Shown: positions 1 to 6,410 of the stretch, one piece after another
How positions within the stretch are numbered: the stretch's first letter is position 1
Layout: the number at the start of each line of letters is the position of its first letter
NCBI GenBank assembly: GCA_014379665.1
Contig: JACMLK010000171.1
Coordinates: forward strand, 1-11,103
Source: Saprospiraceae bacterium
Lineage (GTDB): Bacteria; Bacteroidota; Bacteroidia; Chitinophagales; Saprospiraceae
Direction of reading: 5' to 3'
DNA: 11,103 nt
Translations under genes and position numbers: made by a program
The notes under the pieces: generated by a model
The model's database searches: none
What the model was told of the DNA's origin: nothing
What the model saw: the letters and a program-made list of their open reading frames with translations, nothing else

Positions 1-719
1 AAAGTATCACCGTGAGTAGACATTACTTCAAATATTCCATTTACGATATGAAGAATGGAAACATCAAAGGTACCTCCTCCAAGATCATACACTGCGACAT
101 TGTATTTTTCGGATTTATCCAAACCAATACCATAAGCGAGACTCGCGGCAGTGGGTTCATTAACTATGCGCAATACATCAAGTCCGGCCAGTTTACCTGC
201 ATCTCTTGTAGCTTGTCTTTGGGTATCATTAAAATACGCAGGAACAGTGATAACCGCTTTGGTTATGGTCGTATCCAATTCATTTTCGATATCTGCTTTA
301 AGGGATTTGAGAATTTCTGCTGAAAGCTCAACAGGAGTGTAAAACCGGTTGTCTACTTTGATTTTAACCAATGACTCCGTATCTTCATCAATAATTTCAT
401 AACCAACAGAGCTTTTGAGTTTTTCAACATCTTTGTATGATTTCCCCATCAACCTTTTTACAGAAAAAATCGTACGTTCCGGGTTTGAAGAAAGATATAA
501 TTTTGCTTTACTTCCTACTATAATTTGTCCATTTTTATCAAAATGTAATACTGAAGGCGTTAAAGTATTTTTGCCCGCCATAGATTTAACGGTAACCGGT
601 TTTCCATTTGATATGTATGCCACCAGACTATTGGTAGTGCCGAGGTCAATACCTACAATGATGTCATTTTTTGGTTGTGTAACTGTGTCGCCTGTTTTAA
701 GGTTGATGGAAATCTTCAT
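1..719 (-). CDS. hscA: Fe-S assembly Hsp70 chaperone HscA, N-terminal part (cut by window edge)
   Basis: Reading leftward from the ATG at 719-717, 239 codons stay open to the window edge, so only part of the nucleotide-binding domain (about 40% of a normal ~620-residue protein) is present. Hsp70 signatures are clear: the phosphate-1 motif IDLGTTNS at residues 24-31, VPAYFND at 159-165, [11 protein letters not shown] at 187-197 and the phosphate-2 motif DLGGGTFD at 212-219. I prefer HscA over DnaK for two reasons. There is a ~20-residue extension before GIDLGTTNS, and the segment [14 protein letters not shown] at 85-98 resembles the SSVKRLMGRS stretch of E. coli HscA. HscA is a cytosolic ATPase that, with HscB, helps transfer Fe-S clusters from the IscU scaffold. 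No isc gene is visible here, so that role rests on family assignment. The gene diverges from the transporter gene across 190 bp in which I see no convincing promoter. There is no Shine-Dalgarno sequence before the start, as usual for Bacteroidota. Hsp70 is certain; HscA rather than DnaK is likely. Confidence 0.85.
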   Translation of the reverse strand, partial: MKISINLKTGDTVTQPKNDIIVGIDLGTTNSLVAYISNGKPVTVKSMAGKNTLTPSVLHFDKNGQIIVGSKAKLYLSSNPERTIFSVKRLMGKSYKDVEKLKSSVGYEIIDEDTESLVKIKVDNRFYTPVELSAEILKSLKADIENELDTTITKAVITVPAYFNDTQRQATRDAGKLAGLDVLRIVNEPTAASLAYGIGLDKSEKYNVAVYDLGGGTFDVSILHIVNGIFEVMSTHGDT

Positions 720-909
720 TGATTGTGTTAAAAATGACAATAATAAGGGTTTAGAACGCAAAAGGGTAGTGGTTTGTTTAGAATTTGACTTATTTGAATT
801 CTTTAACAGTAGTATGTCAAAGGTTCTGCATTAAATACAAGGATAAAATTTTACAACCAATTGATAAATTTAAAGTTTTTTATTATATTTATCTGTCAAA
901 ACAATCAAC

Positions 910-1698
910 ATGGCCATTAATTCTATTATTAAAAACCGGGCGTTTTTACTTTTCATAATATTGTCTGCCTTCTTTATAGCGAATGCTATTGTAGCTGAGT
1001 TTGTTGGGTTAAAGATTTTTTCTTTGGAAAAACTATTTGGTATGCAGCCATTAAACCTGAGACTTTTTGGAGTGGATGGACTTGGGTTAAACCTTACTGC
1101 CGGAGCCATACTTTGGCCTGTGGTGTTTATTATGACAGATATCATCAACGAATATTACGGGGTTAAGGCGGTTCGATTTTTGTCGTATCTTGCAGTTGGG
1201 ATCATATTTTATGCCTTTTTTATGGTCTATGGCGCCATCGGTCTTCCTCCTAATGAATGGTGGCAGTTTCAGAGTGGTTTAACAAAGGATGCCGCTACCG
1301 GTGTGTCGGATATGCATCTGGCTTTTAATAAAGTAATGGGACAGGGTTTGTGGATTATTGTAGGATCCATGATTGCATTTCTGGTTGGTCAGATCCTGGA
1401 TGTGGCTATATTTCACAGAATTAAATCTTATACCGGAGAACATAAAATATGGTTAAGAGCTACGGGAAGTACGTTGATTTCGCAGTTTGTAGATAGTTAT
1501 ATCGTATTGCTGGTGGCATTCTGGATAGGTGCAGATTGGGAATTAACCAGGGTGCTGGCAATAGGTACCGTAAACTATTTTTACAAATTTGGTATGGCTA
1601 TTTTGCTCACTCCTTTAATTTATCTTGTTCATTTCATGATCGAGCGATTTTTGGGACATGAGGTAGCGGCACGGATGAAGGCTGAAGCAGCAGCCTAA
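910..1698 (+). CDS. yhhQ: Queuosine precursor transporter, YhhQ/VUT family
   Basis: This is a 262-residue hydrophobic inner-membrane protein with about six predicted helices (roughly residues 11-30, 62-78, 89-110, 146-168, 186-207 and 216-245). Family-typical motifs are visible: TDIINEYYG at 76-84, GQILDVAIFHRIK at 160-172 and the very characteristic GSTLISQFVDS at 186-196. The length is normal or slightly long for the family (E. coli YhhQ is ~220); the extra residues lie in the loop around 111-140 and in an alanine-rich tail. The family is known for uptake of 7-deazaguanine precursors (preQ0/preQ1) for queuosine tRNA modification. Substrate choice within the family cannot be read from sequence. 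No preQ1 riboswitch-like structure is recognisable in the 75 bp upstream and no tgt or que gene is nearby, so the role rests on the motifs alone. The start at 910 puts a short charged N-terminus before the first helix; no Shine-Dalgarno sequence is seen. Confidence 0.88.
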   Translation: MAINSIIKNRAFLLFIILSAFFIANAIVAEFVGLKIFSLEKLFGMQPLNLRLFGVDGLGLNLTAGAILWPVVFIMTDIINEYYGVKAVRFLSYLAVGIIFYAFFMVYGAIGLPPNEWWQFQSGLTKDAATGVSDMHLAFNKVMGQGLWIIVGSMIAFLVGQILDVAIFHRIKSYTGEHKIWLRATGSTLISQFVDSYIVLLVAFWIGADWELTRVLAIGTVNYFYKFGMAILLTPLIYLVHFMIERFLGHEVAARMKAEAAA

Positions 1699-1708
1699 AT
1701 TTGGAGGC

Positions 1709-1722
1709 GTCAGGAACCTGAC
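1709..1722. repeat. Short inverted repeat downstream of yhhQ
   Basis: GTCAGG-AA-CCTGAC is a 6-bp perfect inverted repeat with a 2-base centre, starting 10 bases after the transporter stop codon. Folded as RNA it gives a 5-bp stem with a 4-base loop, followed a few bases later by a short AATTTTAAT tract. It could be a weak terminator for yhhQ. A protein-binding site is equally possible. The stem is too short to be sure of either. Confidence 0.3.
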
Positions 1723-1778
1723 CTGAAATTTTAATGAATGCATTCCATCCGACAAATGTCATTTCAATGATTTTTAAT

Positions 1779-1786
1779 TACTTTTG
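1779..1786 (+). promoter_or_regulatory. Candidate -7 element of the ctlX promoter
   Basis: TACTTTTG matches the Bacteroidota -7 consensus TAnnTTTG at every fixed position. It sits 26 bases before the ctlX ATG, which would give a short leader of about 20 bases. The -33 position is poor: AATG at 1755-1758, 20 bases upstream, keeps only two of the four TTTG bases. An 8-mer of this degeneracy occurs by chance fairly often in AT-rich DNA, so the support is mainly positional. Confidence 0.4.
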
Positions 1787-1812
1787 TAACTGCAAATGTA
1801 ATAATCCATTTT

Positions 1813-2739
1813 ATGAAACAACTGACCAATCATATCATGATGATCCGTCCTGCAAATTTCGGATTCAATGACCAGACGGCGTTAAATAATTCATTTCAGT
1901 CAAAAGATAATGACGTGGATTCTCATTCACTTAAAGAACTGGCGCGACAGGAATTTGATCAGATGGTTTCGATACTTCGATCCAAAGGAGTCAATGTCAT
2001 GGTCATTGAAGATACAGAAAATCCGGTAAAACCTGATGCGGTATTTCCCAACAATTGGATTAGTTTTCATGAGAATGGTACTTTAATTACCTATCCTATG
2101 TTTGCCCCCAACCGGCGCATTGAAAGAAGAGAAGACATTATTGAACAGTTATCTAAGAAATTTATAGTTAAAAACAGGTATTCTTTTGAGTTTTATGAAG
2201 ATGAAGGTAAAATCTATCTCGAAGGCACTGGTAGTATGATATTTGACCGTCCAAATGGCATAGTGTATGCATGTCTGAGTCAGCGGACAGATGCTACATT
2301 GATAGACAAATTTAATGTCCTGATGGGTACTCAAAGCTATGTATTCACTTCCGTGGATCGCCACGAACAGGACATATACCACACTAATGTCATGATGGCA
2401 TTGGGCGAAGATTTTGTAGTGATATGTATGGAGAGTATCCCTGATGGTGAAAGCAGAAAACATTTACTACAATTATTTGAGCGAACAGAGAAAGAAGTGA
2501 TATTGATAACCTATGATCAGATGGAATCATTTGCCGGCAATATGCTGGAAGTTAAGGGGAGTGGTGATAACAGGTACCTGGTTATGTCTCAGACTGCTTT
2601 CAGTTCACTTACAGATGAACAGAAAGAAAGACTATCAAACCACACTAATCTGCTTCCGGTTCCTATAGAAAATATTGAAAAGTATGGTGGCGGAAGTGTC
2701 CGCTGTATGATGGCTGAGGTGTTTCTACCTGTCATATGA
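1813..2739 (+). CDS. ctlX: CtlX-type citrulline-utilisation hydrolase (amidinotransferase fold)
   Basis: This 308-residue protein belongs to the guanidino-group-modifying (arginine deiminase/amidinotransferase) fold and resembles the CtlX subgroup. Putative catalytic positions are present: D75 in KPDAVFPNNW, E137 in YLEGTGSM, H190 in IYHTNVMM and the nucleophile C298 in GGGSVRCMMAEVFLP. The order Asp/Glu, His, C-terminal Cys is that of hydrolases acting through a thiouronium intermediate. The name comes from a Francisella gene needed for citrulline use; the exact reaction in Bacteroidota is not settled by sequence. The protein has no signal peptide and is expected in the cytosol. The gene appears to be transcribed alone, with a candidate -7 element close upstream and a strong hairpin terminator 22 bases after the stop. 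No arginine or ornithine genes are visible nearby. An alternative is another guanidine or ureido hydrolase of the same superfamily, such as a dimethylargininase-like enzyme. Fold and family are well supported; the substrate is not. Confidence 0.85.
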   Translation: MKQLTNHIMMIRPANFGFNDQTALNNSFQSKDNDVDSHSLKELARQEFDQMVSILRSKGVNVMVIEDTENPVKPDAVFPNNWISFHENGTLITYPMFAPNRRIERREDIIEQLSKKFIVKNRYSFEFYEDEGKIYLEGTGSMIFDRPNGIVYACLSQRTDATLIDKFNVLMGTQSYVFTSVDRHEQDIYHTNVMMALGEDFVVICMESIPDGESRKHLLQLFERTEKEVILITYDQMESFAGNMLEVKGSGDNRYLVMSQTAFSSLTDEQKERLSNHTNLLPVPIENIEKYGGGSVRCMMAEVFLPVI

Positions 2740-2760
2740 AAGAAATTTAATTTAATAAAT

Positions 2761-2792
2761 AGCCCTGCAAATCGACGATTTGCAGGGCTTTT
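2761..2792 (+). terminator. Strong hairpin terminator between convergent genes
   Basis: A perfect 13-bp inverted repeat (arms 2761-2773 and 2777-2789, loop GAC; equally a 12-bp stem with loop CGACG) starts with AGCCCTGC and ends GCAGGGCT, followed by TTTT at 2789-2792. It lies 22 bases after the ctlX stop and about 30 bases from the stop of the convergent receptor gene. On the minus strand the hairpin is followed by ATTTATTAAATT, so it may also stop receptor transcripts, although that tract is less U-rich. Confidence 0.85.
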
Positions 2793-2822
2793 AAGTACTA
2801 AGAATTTGTTTAAGTAAATAAC

Positions 2823-5800
2823 TTAATTAAAAGTGTATCTTAAACCAAGTTGTGCTTGCCAAACATGGTCTACAGTTATACTTTTTCTGAAAGAATCTTT
2901 CAACAGTATGGTCTGACCATCTTCAACCTGAGTTGAAAATCTGTAAGTAGGAAGTCCATTAACATCTGCACTTACAAAGGTCAGTGGATTAGCAATACCA
3001 AATGCTCCGGTAGTGGAAACATTACCTACTCCCCATTCATTGTTTATTAAATTCCCAAAATTTAAAATATCCAGTCTGATTTGCAAGGCATTTTTCTTAC
3101 CCTTTGTTTTAATGAATATATCCTGAACCAATGAAAAATCGAATCTTGATAACCAAGGCAATGCATCACCGTTTCTCTCTACAATCTGTCCTCTTCTTGA
3201 TTTTAGGTATTCGTTATTATCAATGAATACATCAAAAGCAGCTTGCTGTTCAGCAGGAGTAAAAGTTTTTGCTGTTGCGCCTGAACCAACAGTCAGAGTG
3301 GCAAAAGTGAGATCAGTCCCACTATTAGGGATAAAGATCAGATCATTAGTCTGGCCATCACCATTAAAATCGTTTCCATAAGCATAAGATATCGGACTTC
3401 CTGAAGCTGACACTAAACCCAGCGCGAACGAAGTACTACCACCAAAATCGCCGCCATAATTTAATTTGTAATTTAAAAATCCTACAATCCTGTGCGTAAG
3501 ATTATTGTCACTTAATGACTCGGCCAAATAATTCTGACCGGTTGTGGTAGCAATGTTTGCCTGAACTGTACTTCCTACCGCTTGTAAATCTCTAGCCGTG
3601 CCATAAGTATAGCCTAAGAATCCACCAAGTCCTTCACTGGATGTTTTTTCAAGTTTTCCAGTCAAACTGTACGTATATCCCTGATCTGTATTTCTAAGTA
3701 CGAATACATTAGTAGTAGCTGTATTAATGAATCTGGCAGGATTAACAGCTGCTCCGGATAGTCCTGAAGCGGGGAATCTATCTCTGGTATCAACTCCGGT
3801 AAATTTTCTGTCGGGTGCCTTTAAATTAGCGTCAATGTATCTCAATGCATTAATATTATTATTATAAATACCTTCAATGGTAAATGCAAAATCTTCATTA
3901 ATTTTTTTATCCAAAGCAAGACTGGTTTTCCATACAGTCGGGTATTTAAGGTCTTCAGATGATGCATTTATAACATATGCTGGAAGTTTTGTTATGTCAG
4001 TAGTATTAGGGATAAATCTTGTAGGATCAGTTGTAAAAGGGAAAGCCGTAGTATTGTTTTGAGTTATTACAGCCGTATTTACTCCATTATTTCCTAATTG
4101 ATTTGAAACTAATACCTGAGGTATTCTGGATACGAAGATTCCGGTACCACCTCTTATCTGAAAGGTTCTGTTACCAGTAAGGTCAAAGTTGAAACCTAAT
4201 CTTGGTGACAAAAGTACGGTAGCTTTAGGAAATTGGGATGTATTGATTTTCAGATCATCACCATTTTCGTCTTTATAAGTCAGAGCAGCTACCACAGGAT
4301 TGAAAAAATCTGCTGCAGTTGAATTATCATAAGAAATGTAATCCGCTCTGATTCCACCTGTCAATTTGAATCTGTCACTTACCTGAAATTCATCCTGTAC
4401 ATAACCGGCCCAGGTAGTGGTCTTTAAAACCTGTAATGGATCCGCCGCATCCGGAAGTAATGAATATCTCAGGTTGTATCTTGCAAGTGTGACAGGTGAC
4501 AAAGTGTTCGTGGGATCATTTTTAAATTGTAATGCTGCCGTTTTGAAATCGTCTATTGAATTGTACACATACACACCCTGTGAAGATGGGAAGAATACAT
4601 TATCCGATTTAAAATACTCAAATGAAGCCCCAAAAGTTAATTGATGTTTTCCTAAAAAGTAACTTAAGTTGTCAGTAATATTCAATGTTGAATAACTTAA
4701 TTTATTACCTGGAGTAAACGGGTCAAAACCTATAGAGGTATAGGTAGTTCCATCTTTCAAAATGTCAATAGTAGGAAATAAATCGGTTTTGTATTTTCTA
4801 TCTTCTATTTGTTTATTATATCCAACAATAATATTATTTGACATTTTTGGAGACAACAGCGAGTTGAGTTCAAGCGCAATAGATCTGGTATTGTCCAAGA
4901 TGATGTAACCGGAATTTTCAGGTGAAATAGCTAATGCCCTGTTGGTTCTGTTTCCATTACCTGCAGTATTGCTACTGTTACTGTCACTGATTCTTGAGTC
5001 GGATTCAGAATTGTGATGTGAATATCTTAATGACAATTTATTTTTATCATCCACATTGAAATCCAATCTTATCAATCCTTTTACACTTTTTACCTCATTG
5101 TTAAAACCGTCAAAAGCTCCCAACTCCCTGTTGAAATTTGTTTTCATAAAATTATTCAGATCAGTCATATCTTCCTCGGTTACTCTGGATACATTGCCGG
5201 TAGCACCAGGTCTGTTAAGCACCCAATCCAATGCCGGATTGGAACTGGTGAAGCTCTCTCCACTGATGAAATAAAATAATTTATTTTTTATGATGGCGCC
5301 ACCAAGCCGGGCACCAAAAGTTTTCTCATCTATTGTAAATTTTGGTAAGTCCAGGCCGACAGCTTTTTTGCCTGTCAATGCATTACTTCTTGTAAAGCCA
5401 TATACTGAACCTGTAAACTCATTAGTTCCGGATCTGGTCACGGCGTTGATACCTGCTCCGGCAAATCCTGATTGACGAACGTCAAAAGGCGTAATATTGA
5501 ATTGTACTTCTTCCAATGCGTCAAATGAAATTGCAGTCGTGCCTGTTCTACCACCAGCCGATGCAGATGATCCTAATCCAAATCCATTGTTAAAAACAGA
5601 TCCATCCACGGTAAAACTGCTGAATCTCGAATCCTGACCTGCAAAAGAACCACTACCATTACTATAAACATTATATTTGCCAACACTATTCAGTGTTCTG
5701 TTAATATTTGGAATTGCATTTAATGCATCTTTTCCAAAAGTTACTGCAGCACCGCTTCTATCTGCACTGAAGAGATCATTTCTTCCTGCTGAAACAACTA

Positions 5801-6149
5801 CTTCATCAATAATAGTCATCTCTTCCATTAATTTTGAATTCAAATCCGCAGTAACTCCAAGATTTAAATAAACATTACCGATGGTTGAAGTTTTATAGCC
5901 AATATAAGAAACCGTGACTTCATAAGGTCCTCCTACTCTCATACCAATAAGATTAAATCTTCCATCATCAGAAGTTGTTGTTCCGTATTGCGATCCGGAT
6001 GGAGTGTGAACAGCAATTACCGTAGCACCAATCAGTTCGGTGTTGTTTTGATCAGTGATTTTTCCAGTCATACTACTGGTCGTCACCTGTGCCTGTGCAA
6101 AATATCCTGCCAGCAGGAATAAGCAAAAAAGTAAAACTTTTGTTCTCAT
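2823..6149 (-). CDS. Oar-like TonB-dependent outer-membrane receptor
   Basis: The product is 1108 residues. A signal peptide (residues 1-20, ending FAQA before Q21) is followed by a carboxypeptidase-regulatory-like beta-sandwich at about 25-107 ([17 protein letters not shown]). A TonB-box-like [11 protein letters not shown] lies at 113-123, a plug at about 125-255 (including [10 protein letters not shown] and the Oar-typical [20 protein letters not shown]) and a ~850-residue beta-barrel ends in the aromatic strand [11 protein letters not shown] calcium-loop-like [10 protein letters not shown] is at 927-936. The family makes gated outer-membrane channels driven by TonB-ExbBD. Oar of Myxococcus is the namesake and has been linked to protein export; substrates of Bacteroidota homologues are mostly unknown. 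No SusD partner follows, so this is not a classical glycan-uptake pair. It converges on ctlX and diverges from the secreted copper-domain gene. The start at 6149 directly precedes a good signal peptide. The family is secure; the substrate cannot be inferred. Confidence 0.92.
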   Translation of the reverse strand: MRTKVLLFCLFLLAGYFAQAQVTTSSMTGKITDQNNTELIGATVIAVHTPSGSQYGTTTSDDGRFNLIGMRVGGPYEVTVSYIGYKTSTIGNVYLNLGVTADLNSKLMEEMTIIDEVVVSAGRNDLFSADRSGAAVTFGKDALNAIPNINRTLNSVGKYNVYSNGSGSFAGQDSRFSSFTVDGSVFNNGFGLGSSASAGGRTGTTAISFDALEEVQFNITPFDVRQSGFAGAGINAVTRSGTNEFTGSVYGFTRSNALTGKKAVGLDLPKFTIDEKTFGARLGGAIIKNKLFYFISGESFTSSNPALDWVLNRPGATGNVSRVTEEDMTDLNNFMKTNFNRELGAFDGFNNEVKSVKGLIRLDFNVDDKNKLSLRYSHHNSESDSRISDSNSSNTAGNGNRTNRALAISPENSGYIILDNTRSIALELNSLLSPKMSNNIIVGYNKQIEDRKYKTDLFPTIDILKDGTTYTSIGFDPFTPGNKLSYSTLNITDNLSYFLGKHQLTFGASFEYFKSDNVFFPSSQGVYVYNSIDDFKTAALQFKNDPTNTLSPVTLARYNLRYSLLPDAADPLQVLKTTTWAGYVQDEFQVSDRFKLTGGIRADYISYDNSTAADFFNPVVAALTYKDENGDDLKINTSQFPKATVLLSPRLGFNFDLTGNRTFQIRGGTGIFVSRIPQVLVSNQLGNNGVNTAVITQNNTTAFPFTTDPTRFIPNTTDITKLPAYVINASSEDLKYPTVWKTSLALDKKINEDFAFTIEGIYNNNINALRYIDANLKAPDRKFTGVDTRDRFPASGLSGAAVNPARFINTATTNVFVLRNTDQGYTYSLTGKLEKTSSEGLGGFLGYTYGTARDLQAVGSTVQANIATTTGQNYLAESLSDNNLTHRIVGFLNYKLNYGGDFGGSTSFALGLVSASGSPISYAYGNDFNGDGQTNDLIFIPNSGTDLTFATLTVGSGATAKTFTPAEQQAAFDVFIDNNEYLKSRRGQIVERNGDALPWLSRFDFSLVQDIFIKTKGKKNALQIRLDILNFGNLINNEWGVGNVSTTGAFGIANPLTFVSADVNGLPTYRFSTQVEDGQTILLKDSFRKSITVDHVWQAQLGLRYTFN

Positions 6150-6184
6150 AAGATTTTGATTTTGAATTTTGTGTAAGAACCGAA

Positions 6185-6192
6185 CAAAAGTA
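6185..6192 (-). promoter_or_regulatory. Candidate -7 element of the receptor promoter
   Basis: Read on the minus strand this is TACTTTTG, a full match to TAnnTTTG and the same 8-mer as before ctlX. It is 35 bases from the receptor ATG, implying a leader of roughly 30 bases. No good TTTG stands at -33 (the nearest is ATG at 6215-6217). A second full match, TAGTTTTG, occurs on the minus strand at 6281-6288, so the assignment is tentative. Confidence 0.35.
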
Positions 6193-6311
6193 ATGACAGG
6201 AATATATTTCGCTTCATGATTTTTACTTTCTCAGGTGCTTACGTTGGTGTAAATAAATTGGTTTGGTTAATAAAACTTTGCAAAACTAATCATCAAATAT
6301 TAAAATAATGT

Positions 6312-6337
6312 TAAATTTTATATATAAATTTTATATA
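6312..6337. repeat. Two perfect tandem 13-bp AT-only repeats
   Basis: TAAATTTTATATA at 6312-6324 is repeated exactly and without spacing at 6325-6337. Both copies contain only A and T and lie within a longer, very AT-rich stretch (about 6285-6342). One base later a perfect DnaA box begins. Adjacent AT-rich 13-mers beside DnaA boxes are the known layout of a DNA-unwinding element in bacterial origins, E. coli oriC being the model. The repeat could instead simply be a flexible AT-rich (UP-like) region upstream of the promoter at 6350-6381. The repeat itself is directly visible; its function is inference. Confidence 0.8.
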
Positions 6338-6338
6338 T

Positions 6339-6359
6339 TTATCCACAGTTTTGTCCACA
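6339..6359 (+). promoter_or_regulatory. Pair of DnaA-box-like 9-mers
   Basis: TTATCCACA at 6339-6347 is identical to the high-affinity DnaA box. TTGTCCACA at 6351-6359 has one mismatch (A to G at position 3). They have the same orientation and start 12 bases apart, so they sit roughly on the same face of the helix. By a simple composition estimate, a perfect box somewhere in a window of this size on either strand is expected about one time in eight by chance. The evidence is therefore the combination with a second near-box and the tandem AT repeats rather than the single match. Possible roles are an origin element or DnaA control of the adjacent promoter. Confidence 0.5.
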
Positions 6360-6381
6360 TCGAACGAAATGCTTACTTTTA
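6350..6381 (+). promoter_or_regulatory. Candidate Bacteroidota promoter of the secreted copper-domain gene
   Basis: TTTG at 6350-6353 (-33), a 20-base spacer, then TACTTTTA at 6374-6381, which matches TAnnTTTG at all but the last fixed base. Element order and spacing fit the Bacteroidota sigma consensus. Transcription would start near 6388, about 22 bases before the ATG at 6411. This also argues against upstream start codons: an in-frame TTG at 6351 lies inside the -33 element. The -33 element overlaps the second DnaA-like box. Confidence 0.5.
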
Positions 6382-6410
6382 TGTCTTTAATAACCAAAAT
6401 CTATTGTCAT

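Noticed and set aside
415..834. Plus-strand open frame of 139 codons
   Set aside because: Most of it lies antisense to the clear HscA coding frame; the translation has no recognisable family features.
835..909. Search for a preQ1 riboswitch before yhhQ
   Set aside because: The stretch is almost entirely A/T with no C-rich stem or matching pseudoknot tail, so no riboswitch can be supported.
6277..6284. Palindrome TTTGCAAA in the divergent intergenic region
   Set aside because: Eight bases only, in AT-rich DNA, with no extension of the symmetry; expected by chance.
6281..6288. Second minus-strand TAnnTTTG match (TAGTTTTG) as a receptor promoter
   Set aside because: It is over 130 bases from the receptor start, with no -33 element at a suitable distance; such matches are frequent in AT-rich DNA.
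6351..6410. Extended N-terminus of the secreted protein from a TTG at 6351
   Set aside because: It would place 20 extra residues before an excellent signal peptide, and the TTG lies inside the candidate -33 promoter element; ATG 6411 fits better.
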